This document shows, one piece after another, positions 18,672 through 27,511 of a stretch of 64,000 nucleotides of DNA. The DNA lies in contig JAHDCO010000004.1 in NCBI GenBank assembly GCA_020629835.1, positions 1 to 64,000 on the forward strand. Direction: 5' to 3'. Below the pieces are notes generated by a model that searched no databases, was not told the DNA's origin, and saw only the letters and a list, made by a program, of their open reading frames with translations. The DNA comes from Granulosicoccaceae bacterium. GTDB taxonomy: Bacteria; Pseudomonadota; Gammaproteobacteria; Granulosicoccales; Granulosicoccaceae. Every line of letters starts with the position of its first letter. Position 1 is the stretch's first letter. The translations under genes were made by a program, and so were the position numbers.

Positions 18672-18712
18672 GCGCTTGAGAGCTCGTTGATGGGCAAAAA
18701 ACACTCAAGCGC
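18672..18712. terminator. Inverted repeat between convergent genes
   Basis: GCGCTTGAG at 18672-18680 and CTCAAGCGC at 18704-18712 form a perfect 9-bp stem around a 23-base loop containing an A-run. It lies between the convergent aminotransferase and SDR genes and could act as a terminator in either direction. Confidence 0.4.
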
Positions 18713-18728
18713 ACTGAGTTACATAAGG

Positions 18729-19529
18729 TTAATCGCTGGCCAGTAACTCATCCAGAACCTTTACAAGTTCTGCATTTTTATTTGAGTCAAGCGCATCGGG
18801 GTGAGGGTTTGCAAACTGTCTACGATCATTGTCGTAGTACGTGCCACTGGCGTTGTTAAATTCTTCGCTGGTAGCGGCTCTAACCAAAATATCCGCCCCG
18901 ATGGATAAGTCGTGACCCGAAACGCCATAGGCTTCCTTCACCATTTTGCTACCGAGAAAAGACGCGGGATTAACCGCCACGATGACTGGGCTTTGACTCA
19001 ACGTCTGTGCTAAATGGAAAGACCACATGGTGATAGCGAGTTTACTCTGCGCGTAGGCTTGATCATCGCCGAGTTTTTTGCCACCCGTTAATGCTTGTAG
19101 ATCAACCGGTGCCTGAGCGGCGGAGGAAAGATTGATAACACGTGAGGCCTCAGTAAGACAAGGCAGTAATTGGCGGGTCAGCAAATAGGGTGCGAGCGTA
19201 TTAACCACGAAACGAATATCTAAGCCATTGGGTGTGAGCGTTTGTGGCACTTTATACACACCCGCGTTGTTGATGACCGCATCAATGTGAGTGTGTTTAC
19301 TGATCAGTTCGTCAGCCAGTGTCTTAACTTGCGTTAAATCCGACAGATCGGCACAGTACTTTTCTACAGAAGCGTTGCCATGGGCGGCAACGAATTTGTC
19401 GTAGGTGCTCTGTAATTTTTCTTCATTGCGTCCGTGCAACAGAACCGTGTGTCCTTGGTCCAGCAGTTTTTCGGCTGTTTTTAAACCGATACCATCGGTG
19501 GAACCGGTGATCAAAATGGTTTTACTCAT
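18729..19529 (-). CDS. Short-chain dehydrogenase/reductase
   Basis: 266 residues. Cofactor loop TGSTDGIG at about residues 8-15, HGRN after the second strand (favouring NADP), NNAGVY, and the catalytic YAQSK tyrosine and lysine. The extended C-terminus resembles retinol-dehydrogenase/WW-oxidoreductase-like SDRs. Its ATG is 4 bp past the stop of the upstream LLM-type monooxygenase gene, so the two are almost certainly co-transcribed. The substrate is unknown. Confidence 0.88.
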   Translation of the reverse strand: MSKTILITGSTDGIGLKTAEKLLDQGHTVLLHGRNEEKLQSTYDKFVAAHGNASVEKYCADLSDLTQVKTLADELISKHTHIDAVINNAGVYKVPQTLTPNGLDIRFVVNTLAPYLLTRQLLPCLTEASRVINLSSAAQAPVDLQALTGGKKLGDDQAYAQSKLAITMWSFHLAQTLSQSPVIVAVNPASFLGSKMVKEAYGVSGHDLSIGADILVRAATSEEFNNASGTYYDNDRRQFANPHPDALDSNKNAELVKVLDELLASD

Positions 19530-19532
19530 GAA

Positions 19533-20498
19533 TTAAACCTGGTGTAGAGAGAAATGAGGAAGAATGTGTTGCGCCAATTCGTTAAGTGTGTGTTCGATAC
19601 CCACGCGGTTAAACCTGAGATTGATGGCGATGTGATTAACACCGATGCGCTCTCGTGTTTTTAGGTACGTTAGTAACGAATTGACGCCAGTGTGGATGCC
19701 TAAATGAATGGGGCGGGGCGGTGTTTTGAGATCCGGAGCTAAATCTACGTACAGCGGTTCTATAACTGGTTTGTTAGACGTGTTTTTACTGTCTGACCTT
19801 AACGTTTGAATAAGTGACTGTTGCTGATTGGCTGGTCTGGGGTAGGTGATCCAACCATCACCGTGAGCACTGACCCAGTCCAAAGACTGTTGGCTGAATC
19901 CGGTAAGCAATAACGGTAGCCGCCCGGAGGTTGGTTTGGGCAGAAGATCGATCCCTCCAGCTACGTGTCCGAATGGGTTCTGCAAATCTGGCGTGGTACC
20001 GGCCATACTGCGTATGTAGTGATAACTGTCGCGAAAGCGTTGCCCTCGATCATCGTAGGGAACGTTCAGTGCGGGGAATTCTTCCGGTCGGTCACCTGAC
20101 GCGATACCCAGCAGTAACCTGCCATCAGATAAAACATCGGCCGTTGCAGCCGCTTTTGCCACGTGTGCGGGGTGTCTCAACGGCAAGATAAGACTGGCCA
20201 CTCCGAGAGCGATAGTGCTGGTTGTGGCGGCTAGGGCACCCAGGTATACAAAAGGGTCGTATGTTTGCCCTGCGTCTCCAAACGACGGTACGTTAAAGGG
20301 TACGTCGCGCAACCAAACAGCAGCAAAGTTAAGCGATTCAGCCAGCTTGACCCGTTGAATGTGATCGTTCATCTCTGGCACGGCAGAGTGCGGATACGCT
20401 TCAATGGGTACCACCAATCCAAGGCTTAAATGATTGGGCTGAAAAGTGCGTTTATAAGCCGCATTAATTGGCTCAAAGGGTGTTGCTTCGGTTGGCAA
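19533..20498 (-). CDS. LLM-class (luciferase-like) flavin oxidoreductase
   Basis: 321 residues of bacterial-luciferase-like TIM barrel: LGLVVPIEAYPHSAVPEM, FAAVWLRDVPFN, DPFVYLGALAATTSTIALG, LRHPAHVAKAAATADVLSDGRLLLGIASGDRPEE and DGWITYPRP. Members use FMNH2 or F420; the sequence does not decide which. Alkanesulfonate monooxygenases belong to this superfamily, but no sulfonate transporter or flavin reductase accompanies it. First gene of a two-gene operon with the SDR at 18729. The start is backed by a GGAGGA-like site (AGTTCCTCCTTTTT read on the minus strand as AAAAAGGAGGAAC lies upstream). Confidence 0.87.
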   Translation of the reverse strand: MPTEATPFEPINAAYKRTFQPNHLSLGLVVPIEAYPHSAVPEMNDHIQRVKLAESLNFAAVWLRDVPFNVPSFGDAGQTYDPFVYLGALAATTSTIALGVASLILPLRHPAHVAKAAATADVLSDGRLLLGIASGDRPEEFPALNVPYDDRGQRFRDSYHYIRSMAGTTPDLQNPFGHVAGGIDLLPKPTSGRLPLLLTGFSQQSLDWVSAHGDGWITYPRPANQQQSLIQTLRSDSKNTSNKPVIEPLYVDLAPDLKTPPRPIHLGIHTGVNSLLTYLKTRERIGVNHIAINLRFNRVGIEHTLNELAQHILPHFSLHQV

Positions 20499-20762
20499 AA
20501 AGGAGGAACTCCACAGGGGTGACTGTAGAGTGTAAGTGCAGAGGCCTGCCTTAAAAACAAATGATCAATGAAATCAGAATTTAGATTTTGAATATAATCG
20601 CAGGTAAGGGTGCAGCTTGGTTGAATGCTGGCGATGTTTACGCCGCGTAACGCTGCGATTGAAAGCTGGGTGTCATTAGCGACCTGTCGACCCGCAATGA
20701 TTCAGCGCTACCTATAACCAATCAGTGACCGGTTATAAGCAGCGCATTGATAGGGCGTGATA

Positions 20763-21176
20763 TTACGACGAAACTAAAGCGAGTTCGAGTAGTGCTTGTA
20801 TGTCTTCGGTCCGAGTTCCTGCCACCAGTCGGCCGAGCTCTTCATCGCCTCTGAGTAAAATGAGTGTGGAACGCCTTGGCACCTGTCGAGAGGTAGTGAC
20901 TTCGTGTGAACGATAGGTATCCCAATCCACCCGAACAAAACTGATGTTCTCATCAAAGCTGGGGTTAGCGGCCCGCAATTCGTTAATAACCCGTTCCTGG
21001 CGTTTGCAGGTGCTGCACCACGACGCGGCATAGTCTATTAAGACGGTTTCCCCCGCGAGTAACTTTTGTTTGATTAATCCGGGCGTGTAGTCAACAGTTT
21101 TATTTTCAGCCGCCAGAATGACGCCGGGTACGACCGCTAAAGCCGTACCCATGCTTAGAAAGTGTCGTCTGTTCAT
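20763..21176 (-). CDS. Exported thioredoxin-like protein
   Basis: 137 residues. The N-terminus MNRRHFLSMGTALAVVPGVILAA has a twin-arginine-like RRHFL motif and a hydrophobic core, so export is likely, possibly by Tat. The thioredoxin active site is Cys54-Ser-Thr-Cys57 in ASWCSTCKRQ, and a cis-proline-like RQVPRRSTLILL follows. It lies 49 bp after the CcdA-like gene on the same strand; the pair resembles the two halves of DsbD, with the membrane protein passing electrons to this periplasmic thioredoxin. Confidence 0.88.
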   Translation of the reverse strand: MNRRHFLSMGTALAVVPGVILAAENKTVDYTPGLIKQKLLAGETVLIDYAASWCSTCKRQERVINELRAANPSFDENISFVRVDWDTYRSHEVTTSRQVPRRSTLILLRGDEELGRLVAGTRTEDIQALLELALVSS

Positions 21177-21225
21177 AGTTAAATTCTCATGCTCATGTCG
21201 AATGGAGTTGTTCAGTGGCGTGTCG

Positions 21226-21966
21226 TTAAAAGTAGGTAGATAAATCCTGGAACCAGTAGGGCAAAACAGTAATCAGCCAGGCTTCAATCAGATGATGGAC
21301 TTTAAAAAATATCATGAGCCCAACCAGTAAAAAAATGAAACCCATAATCGGTTTTGCCCGGTTGGCTAAACCTCCCATGCTGAGTTGACGTCGCCTTATC
21401 GCTTCCTGCGTTCCGTAGCCTAGCGTAACGATGACAGTGGAAATTCCTAATCCAAAACTCAACATGATGAAAAATGCCCACAGTAAATTCTCACCCTGAC
21501 TGGCCAGTGAGATCGCCCCGCCGAGTGTGGGGCCGACACAAGGCGACCAAACTGCACCAAGCAATACGCCGCCCATGAAATGCGTTTTCAATTGGGTGAT
21601 GGGCATTTGTGCCAGATTGCTATCTGCACGACTGCTGAATGAGGTTGTCGCCGTGGCAAACGCCGTATTCAGTTGTGGCACCAGGAGCACAAGCCCGAAC
21701 AGCATCATCATGACTGCGCCGATTTGTGCCAACGTCTGGTCATCCAGGCCGATGCTGTGACCGAACACGGCGATGAGCATCCCGAGGCTGACAAATGAAA
21801 TACACATACCCGCAGCGATGGCCAGCGGTCCGTATCGGCCAGCCTGCATAGCCGAGGCCAGGATGATCGGTAGCACCGGCAAAACGCACGGGTTTATCAG
21901 TGTTAAGAGGCCTGCCAGGTAGCCAAATACAAGTTCCATTTCGGTATAGAAACTGGCATTCAGCAA
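21226..21966 (-). CDS. ccdA: CcdA/DsbD-type thiol-disulfide transmembrane protein
   Basis: 246 residues with six predicted membrane segments. The two redox cysteines sit in the conserved contexts LINPCVLPVLP and WSPCVGPTLGG. The family carries reducing equivalents from cytoplasmic thioredoxin across the membrane for cytochrome c maturation or periplasmic disulfide reduction. It is followed by an exported thioredoxin-like gene. An alternative start is the internal ATG at 21939 (MELVFGYLAG), which matches shorter family members. No cytochrome c maturation genes are adjacent. Confidence 0.9.
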   Translation of the reverse strand: MLNASFYTEMELVFGYLAGLLTLINPCVLPVLPIILASAMQAGRYGPLAIAAGMCISFVSLGMLIAVFGHSIGLDDQTLAQIGAVMMMLFGLVLLVPQLNTAFATATTSFSSRADSNLAQMPITQLKTHFMGGVLLGAVWSPCVGPTLGGAISLASQGENLLWAFFIMLSFGLGISTVIVTLGYGTQEAIRRRQLSMGGLANRAKPIMGFIFLLVGLMIFFKVHHLIEAWLITVLPYWFQDLSTYF

Positions 21967-22044
21967 AAGTTCACTGGCGAATACAGATTCTGAATTGCGG
22001 ACGGTGTACGGGGTGTTTGGCGGTGTCGTTTGCTGCGTCCGGCG

Positions 22045-22935
22045 TCACGGTTTACGCAGGAACCTAAGTACCGTGTTGGCGGTACGTTCAGGGCAAAGCA
22101 ACATAACCCCATTGTCGATTTTTTTGTGCGGTAATTCTGAGCGATCGATAAAACTGCATAGCTTCTCTGGATCTTCTACCGAGAGATCCATCCCTGCAAT
22201 AAACGGTGATGAATCACCAGCAACCGCTTCAGGTAATGGGCCAATGTGCTCTAGAAAAGCGTGTTTTGTACGCACCTGCACGATGCCGTTTGCTGTTGTA
22301 CAGCTGAAGCCATGTTGCTGCATTCGAGTGCTGCTGTATAGATTCGCGAAGAGCTTGTTCAGCTCATCGTGGTGCTCAGTTGCTGCAACAATATGCACGC
22401 CGCAAATACCGTGAACCGTATTGGGGTGCGCAAGCCATTCAGGCACATAAATCAACTCTGGTCGGTGCTGTTGACACAGGAAAAACGATAACCGAGGGAA
22501 GCGCGTGTTCGGAAGTAGGGCAAGCGTCGTTTTGGTGTGGTCCGTTGCACCATTGGGCAAGGTTACCGTGCGGCCAAATTCCAAATGCCCGGCAACATTT
22601 AACCCCGCACGCTCGGCATGTTCTGCATCGGTAACGCTATCAAGGCTGTGTAGCGCGGTGAGGGCTACACCCTCTCGCTGTTGAAGATGTTCGTAAACAT
22701 GACGACCAAAGCGAAAGTCACCGGCAGGTACCTCGTCAATGAGACTGGCATCGTAGATACCCATAATCTCGAGCAAGCAGCCTTCGAACATGGCAAGGCT
22801 GGTACTGGTGCCCCAGGGGTGTTCGCCGATGGGCGTCATCGTAAAGCCCAAATCACTAAGCAACTTTCTCAGCGCGTTGATATCGTGGGTGGCCAGTAAT
22901 GGGTGGTCGATTCCAAATGATGCGTTCATAACCAT
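22045..22935 (-). CDS. VOC-superfamily protein with glyoxalase-like domain
   Basis: 296 residues. The N-terminal IDHPLLATHDINALRKLLSDLGF and GTSTSLAMFEGCLLEIMG match the Glyoxalase_3-like type of the vicinal oxygen chelate fold, with a second half around GICGVHIVAA. The catalysed reaction is unknown. It is the last gene of a minus-strand operon after a beta-hydroxyacid dehydrogenase and an aldehyde dehydrogenase, so a role in the same small-molecule degradation is likely. Start could be 22935 or the second Met at 22929. Confidence 0.82.
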   Translation of the reverse strand: MVMNASFGIDHPLLATHDINALRKLLSDLGFTMTPIGEHPWGTSTSLAMFEGCLLEIMGIYDASLIDEVPAGDFRFGRHVYEHLQQREGVALTALHSLDSVTDAEHAERAGLNVAGHLEFGRTVTLPNGATDHTKTTLALLPNTRFPRLSFFLCQQHRPELIYVPEWLAHPNTVHGICGVHIVAATEHHDELNKLFANLYSSTRMQQHGFSCTTANGIVQVRTKHAFLEHIGPLPEAVAGDSSPFIAGMDLSVEDPEKLCSFIDRSELPHKKIDNGVMLLCPERTANTVLRFLRKP

Positions 22936-22953
22936 GACTCGACTGAGTGTGTC

Positions 22954-24459
22954 CTAGACGTATCCGAAAGCGATTTGTGGTGTTTCCCCGGTATCCACCC
23001 AAACACTCTTGGCCATGGTGTATTCCATAAGCGCATCGGTACCACTGGAACGTCCAAAACCAGAATTGAGTGAACCACCAAACGGAGAAGACACATGAAT
23101 GGCCTTGTAACTGTTTATCCAAAAGGTGCCAGCTCTTACCGCATTGGCTATACGATGTGCACGCCCCACATCCGCGGTCCATACGGCACCGGCTAAGCCA
23201 AAGTGCGTATCGTTGGCTAAGGCAATCGCTTCGGCTTCGGTTTCAAACGTCAGTGCGGTAACCACCGGGCCGAAGATTTCTTTCTGTGCCGCATCTGCTT
23301 TGCTGGACGCTCCGTCAATTACCGTGGGAGGCACAAAGAATCCTTGGTCGGTATCAGACTGTCTTGTCCGGATGGATGCACCCTGGTCTTTCGCTTGGCT
23401 GATCATCTGTGTGACGTGTTCGTACTGTCGTCGATTACTGATAGGCCCAACTTCCGTCGAATCATCTAACGGATCGCCTAACTTTATGCGGTTCATGCCA
23501 TTGGCCAGCAACTCAAGCAGCTCATCTTTAATTGATGCATGAACCAGTAAGCGCGAACCGGCTACACAGCTTTGTCCTGCGCCAGAAAAAATAGCGGCTT
23601 GTGCGCCCAAGCACGCGTGTTTTAAGTTCGCATCGCTGTAAATGATGTTGGCGGATTTGCCGCCCAACTCGAGCACCGCAGGTTTTAGCTGTGCTGCCGC
23701 CGCTGTTGCTACGATGCGCCCGGTTTCTGGAGAGCCTACAAATATCACTTTGCGTACTGCCGGGTGTTCGATAGCGGCTTGCCCTGCTGTAGGTCCTAGT
23801 CCACACAGTACATTTACAAGGCCCTTGGGTAATCCCACGGATTCGGCTAACTTAACTAAGGCTACGGTGGTGATTGGTGTGAGTTCGCTGGGTTTGATGA
23901 CGACCGCATTTCCCGTTGCGATGGCCGGTGCAATCTGCCAGCCGGCGGTAAACAGTGGCGCGTTCCAAGGGGTAATCTGAAAGACCACGCCTACCGGTTC
24001 CCGCATGGTGTAGTTCAAATGGCCTGACGGAACGGGGATGACATCACCGTGCATTTTGTCGCACCAGCCGGCGTAGTAGGCCATCATTTCCGCCACCTTG
24101 GCCACTTCGACTCGGCAGTCCCGGATGGGTTTTCCTGCCACGATAGCTTCTATCGTGGCCAGCGATTCCGAATGTTCCAACACGGTTTGAGCAATGGCTT
24201 GCATGACCTGACCTCTTGCCGCGCCTGTGAGGTCTTTGTACCAATGCGATTGGGCGCTACTCGCCGCATCACAGGCGAGGTTAGCTAGTGAGGCATTCGC
24301 GTCATGATAAGTGAACAAACGCTCCTCACTGTATGGATCAATCAGTTCAATCGTCTCACCGTCACCATCAAGTAATTGGCCGTTTACAAAGCTCTGCGGC
24401 AGTGGGTTTAAACCAACGGACTGCATAGCCTGGTGCAAGGTTAGGGCGCGTTCAGACAT
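22954..24459 (-). CDS. NAD(P)-dependent aldehyde dehydrogenase
   Basis: 501 residues of the ALDH superfamily: QITPWNAPLF (cofactor site), FVGSPETGR, the general base in LELGGKSAN, nucleophile Cys298 in GAGQSCVAGS, and EIFGPVV. The ATG at 24459 lies inside the end of the upstream dehydrogenase gene with an 8-base overlap (ATGTCTGA), which implies translational coupling; an in-frame ATG 15 bases earlier is less likely. The type is broad (betaine-aldehyde/aldehyde dehydrogenase-like). With its two neighbours it may oxidise an aldehyde formed from a hydroxyacid. Confidence 0.9.
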   Translation of the reverse strand: MSERALTLHQAMQSVGLNPLPQSFVNGQLLDGDGETIELIDPYSEERLFTYHDANASLANLACDAASSAQSHWYKDLTGAARGQVMQAIAQTVLEHSESLATIEAIVAGKPIRDCRVEVAKVAEMMAYYAGWCDKMHGDVIPVPSGHLNYTMREPVGVVFQITPWNAPLFTAGWQIAPAIATGNAVVIKPSELTPITTVALVKLAESVGLPKGLVNVLCGLGPTAGQAAIEHPAVRKVIFVGSPETGRIVATAAAAQLKPAVLELGGKSANIIYSDANLKHACLGAQAAIFSGAGQSCVAGSRLLVHASIKDELLELLANGMNRIKLGDPLDDSTEVGPISNRRQYEHVTQMISQAKDQGASIRTRQSDTDQGFFVPPTVIDGASSKADAAQKEIFGPVVTALTFETEAEAIALANDTHFGLAGAVWTADVGRAHRIANAVRAGTFWINSYKAIHVSSPFGGSLNSGFGRSSGTDALMEYTMAKSVWVDTGETPQIAFGYV

Positions 24460-25324
24460 TATTGGCTGTCTCATTAGTCGTGCGAGTAATTTCGTTAAAG
24501 TCAGCGTTGTCGGGCAAGTGGCTGGACTCGGTTAACCAGAGCTTTGCAATGTTGTCAAAGCCAGGCAGGCTCACACCTGTTGACTCGGCAAGTTTTATAG
24601 CAAGACCGACGTCTTTTCGCATCAAGCCCATAGTGAACCCGGAATCGAACGCGTTGTTTAGTACCCATTTGGGAAAGTTGACTTCGCTAACACCGCTTCG
24701 CCCAGAACCTGCGTTAATTCCCTCCAGTAAGTCTTGCGCGTTTACACCCGACGCTTGCCCAAGGCGAACCGCCTCAGCAACGAGTACGAGGTTGGCCGCA
24801 CAGAGCATGTTGTTTGCGATTTTTGCCGCGTGACCAGCGCCGGAACCACCCACGATTACGGTTTTAGCGGTTAAGACAGAAAGTAGTGGTTGCAATGACT
24901 CAATTGCGTCGTGTGCTCCGCCTAGTAGCATGGTCATAGTCCCGGCGTTAGACGCGGCCGGGCCGCCACTGACCGGTGCGTCGATAAACGTGTAGCGACC
25001 TTGCGCTTCTCCCTGGGCTGCGAGCCGCTGTGAAGTTGTAGGCTCAGACGTAGACGTATCTAAGATAATCGTTCCATCGACAAGATGGGGTGAAAGTGCC
25101 TGCATAACGGACTCAACAATGCGGGCATTGGGTAGTGACAGAATGAGGGTAGAGGCGGCAGTTGCCATCGCGTCGAGTGAGGGTGCGACGCTGGCACCAG
25201 CGGCCTGCATCTGCTGTTGTATCTCAGTGCTCGGGTCGTAGCAGACAACGGAATAACCAGCGGTTAACAAACGCCTCGCCATACCGCCACCCATATTCCC
25301 GCAGCCGATGATTCCGATTTGCAC
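24452..25324 (-). CDS. NAD-binding beta-hydroxyacid dehydrogenase (3-hydroxyisobutyrate dehydrogenase/GarR family)
   Basis: 290 residues from a GTG at 25324. The Rossmann loop IGIIGCGNMGGGMARRLL starts at the N-terminus, DAPVSGGPAAS is the substrate loop, and the catalytic lysine is in GAGHAAKIANNML. The frame is open another 21 codons upstream, but the family starts right at the Rossmann strand. Members interconvert 3-hydroxyisobutyrate, tartronate semialdehyde or similar. First gene of the operon with the aldehyde dehydrogenase (8-base overlap) and VOC protein. Confidence 0.88.
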   Translation of the reverse strand: MQIGIIGCGNMGGGMARRLLTAGYSVVCYDPSTEIQQQMQAAGASVAPSLDAMATAASTLILSLPNARIVESVMQALSPHLVDGTIILDTSTSEPTTSQRLAAQGEAQGRYTFIDAPVSGGPAASNAGTMTMLLGGAHDAIESLQPLLSVLTAKTVIVGGSGAGHAAKIANNMLCAANLVLVAEAVRLGQASGVNAQDLLEGINAGSGRSGVSEVNFPKWVLNNAFDSGFTMGLMRKDVGLAIKLAESTGVSLPGFDNIAKLWLTESSHLPDNADFNEITRTTNETANNV

Positions 25325-25531
25325 GATAGCTATACCAAAGTCTAGATTAACGGTGCGAGTATGACGGACACGGGAAGGTAATGCCAATGGTTTACAAAGT
25401 AAATCAGTAGCTACGCCTATTTCACGGACCTATTCGGTTATCGAGTGTCTATACGAATGTCTAGCTGTAGTTGCTTTGTCTGCCAGCCGATACATCAAAC
25501 AGGCAAATAACAAAAAGAAGTTGTACGAACT

Positions 25532-26131
25532 ATGTCAACTGCAACACTAACGCCGGATACGCATAACCCCTACGAAACACCCAAGGCAGATCTTATAGAG
25601 AGACGAACGAAAGAGGGTGCTTTGCCTTTGTTTGTTGTTTCAACAAACAAGCTATTGCTTATGTACATTCTCACCGCAGGATTGTACGGAGTGGTCTGGT
25701 ATTACCAACACTACAGAGCCATTAAGCAAAGCACGGGCGAGTCTTTATGGCCAGTGGCAAGAGCTATTTTTGTCGTATTTTTCACCCACAATTTATTCAA
25801 GCGAATACACAACGAGGCAACAGCCCAACAGGTGAACGTGGGCTGGAACCACTCAATGTTGGCAACGGTGCTAGTTGGTATCTATCTTATTAGCTACGTA
25901 GCTGGAGAGATTTCGCCGTGGCTCTACCTTGCTTCCCTCGCGTTGTATATCGTAATGGCCGCAATACTCGTAAAGGTACAAAAAACAGCAAATGCAATTC
26001 AGAACGATGAGCACGGTTCTCACAACTCGCGCATTACACTGCTGAATGTTTTTTGGATTATTGTGGGCTTGTTTCTTTGGTTGGGACTGGTTACACAAGC
26101 CCTGTTCCTGTCAGGTGTAATCACACTGTAA
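25532..26131 (+). CDS. Multi-spanning membrane protein, DUF4234-like
   Basis: 199 residues. After a soluble N-terminus (NPYETPKADL, a phrase common in small bacterial membrane proteins) come about four membrane helices: LLLMYILTAGLYGVVWYY, AIFVVFFTHNLF, TVLVGIYLISYVAG/LYLASLALYIVMAAILV, and VFWIIVGLFLWLGLVTQALF. The FVVSTNKLLLMYILTAGLY-WYYQHYRAIK pattern recalls DUF4234 proteins. Function unknown. It stands alone, convergent with the ArsR gene. Confidence 0.8.
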   Translation: MSTATLTPDTHNPYETPKADLIERRTKEGALPLFVVSTNKLLLMYILTAGLYGVVWYYQHYRAIKQSTGESLWPVARAIFVVFFTHNLFKRIHNEATAQQVNVGWNHSMLATVLVGIYLISYVAGEISPWLYLASLALYIVMAAILVKVQKTANAIQNDEHGSHNSRITLLNVFWIIVGLFLWLGLVTQALFLSGVITL

Positions 26132-26163
26132 GCTAGTAGTCCGGGACGAAGTGGTAGCAAAGA

Positions 26164-26469
26164 CTAGTCCTTCCTCCGACGTTGTTTCTTCAACGAACGC
26201 GAGGGAGGGCAAACTTGCTGCATGTAACCAGCCAGCGTTCCCGACAACGTATCCTTTCTCATGACGTAGTAGATAAATTGCCCGTCTCTTGACTTATCGA
26301 GTAGCTCAGCATTCTCAAGAATTTTTAAATGCTTAGAGACTGCAGGTTGACTCATCTCAAATTTATCGGCGATATCACCCGCAGAGAGCGGAGTATCTGA
26401 AACATAAGCCAGAATTTTTCTTCTTACCGCAGACGATAGCGCTTCAAATACTTTGTCAACGTTAGACAT
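26164..26469 (-). CDS. ArsR/SmtB-family transcriptional regulator
   Basis: 101 residues: winged helix with FEALSSAVRRKILAYVS, LSAGDIADKFEMSQPAVSKH and LKILENAELLDKSRDGQFIYY. No metal-binding cysteine pair is seen in the recognition helix, so it belongs to the non-metal (SdpR/MbhA-like) group. The tail SRSLKKQRRRKD is strongly basic. It is divergent from the desaturase gene, and the palindrome at 26482 between them suggests it controls itself and the desaturase. Confidence 0.9.
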   Translation of the reverse strand: MSNVDKVFEALSSAVRRKILAYVSDTPLSAGDIADKFEMSQPAVSKHLKILENAELLDKSRDGQFIYYVMRKDTLSGTLAGYMQQVCPPSRSLKKQRRRKD

Positions 26470-26481
26470 AGTTCTCTATTT

Positions 26482-26493
26482 AACTAAATAGTT
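26482..26493. promoter_or_regulatory. Candidate ArsR operator, AACTA-AA-TAGTT
   Basis: A 12-bp inverted repeat 12 bp upstream of the arsR-type start and 45 bp before the desaturase start. AT-rich palindromes of this kind are usual ArsR-family targets. Confidence 0.45.
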
Positions 26494-26537
26494 ATATGGT
26501 AATTTGATTATACAGGTTATCGGCTGGAAATAGAAAA

Positions 26538-27443
26538 ATGTTAGCAAGCAAGCTTGAGTCAACGGAGCGAGTAAAGGTTCTCTCAACGACGGATGATCAG
26601 TTGGGTGAGATTCGATGGAATCCTCAAAAGTCATTGTTCTTCTTTGCGATGACAGTCACAGGGCTACTTGCATTACCGTACACCAACACCAAGGAATGGC
26701 TTATCTTTACAGGCTTATCCGGTCTTACCATTATGGCAGGGCACTCGGTAGGGATGCACCGTTTACTGATCCATAAATCATTTAAAACAGCAAAATGGGT
26801 TGAACACACGTTGGTTTACTTGGGTGTGTTGGTAGGAATGGCAGGCCCTTTTGGCATGATTCGATTGCATGATATGCGCGATTGGCATCAACGACAAAGT
26901 CAGTGTCCTGCGTATCCATCGCACTCAGCAGGGTTTTGGAAAGATGCATGGTGGCAGCTGCATTGTTCGTATCACCTGCAACACCCCCCGGAGTTTGTCT
27001 TAGAATATACGGTGGCTAATGACCGGTACTACCAATGGCTTGAGCGAACCTGGATGTGGCAACAATTGCCATTGGCCGTTGTTTTGTTTGCAGTCGGAGG
27101 TTGGAGCCTTGTCGGGCTTGGCGTAGGGTTTCGAGTATTCGTTTCGCTGACCGGTCATTGGGTAGTTGGCCACTACGCTCATAGAACAGGCAAACAGCGG
27201 TGGGTGATTGGCAGTCTGCCTGTTCAAGGTTATAACCTGCCATACCTGAGCTGGTTAGCGTTTGGCGAGAACTGGCATGGAAACCATCATGCATTTCCCG
27301 AATCTGCCAAAATGGGAGTGGAAACAGGGCAAAGCGATCCGGGGTTTCAATTGATTCAGGGATTAGAAAAATTAGGCTTGGTTTGGGATGTGAACTTACC
27401 TGAGCACTGTATACCTCGAGAAGGTCTCGTCAGACTTCATTAG
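26538..27443 (+). CDS. Fatty-acid (acyl-CoA-like) desaturase, divergent histidine box 2
   Basis: 301 residues with four membrane segments. Histidine box 1 is His74-RLLI-His79 and box 3 is His247-GN-His250-His251 in GENWHGNHHAFPES, both typical of membrane di-iron desaturases. Box 2, expected as HxxHH, reads HDMRDWHQRQ (His111, His117), as in a subgroup of bacterial desaturase-like proteins. Such enzymes put double bonds into acyl chains at the membrane. Divergent from the ArsR gene, which may regulate it. Substrate and activity are not certain because of the altered box. Confidence 0.83.
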   Translation: MLASKLESTERVKVLSTTDDQLGEIRWNPQKSLFFFAMTVTGLLALPYTNTKEWLIFTGLSGLTIMAGHSVGMHRLLIHKSFKTAKWVEHTLVYLGVLVGMAGPFGMIRLHDMRDWHQRQSQCPAYPSHSAGFWKDAWWQLHCSYHLQHPPEFVLEYTVANDRYYQWLERTWMWQQLPLAVVLFAVGGWSLVGLGVGFRVFVSLTGHWVVGHYAHRTGKQRWVIGSLPVQGYNLPYLSWLAFGENWHGNHHAFPESAKMGVETGQSDPGFQLIQGLEKLGLVWDVNLPEHCIPREGLVRLH

Positions 27444-27511
27444 CTGTCTGCTTAAGCACACAGGGAAACGCCAAATCCATAGCTTTGTTTTGGTTAAATC
27501 CAACACCAGGT

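Noticed and set aside
19533-20498. LLM protein considered as an alkanesulfonate monooxygenase linked to the DHPS operon
   Set aside because: It is about 6 kb away on the other strand, with no flavin reductase or sulfonate transporter genes, so only superfamily membership supports it.
22954-24459. The aldehyde dehydrogenase considered as BoxD or sulfoacetaldehyde dehydrogenase
   Set aside because: It is far from both clusters, lies in a different operon with a hydroxyacid dehydrogenase, and its motifs are generic for the superfamily.
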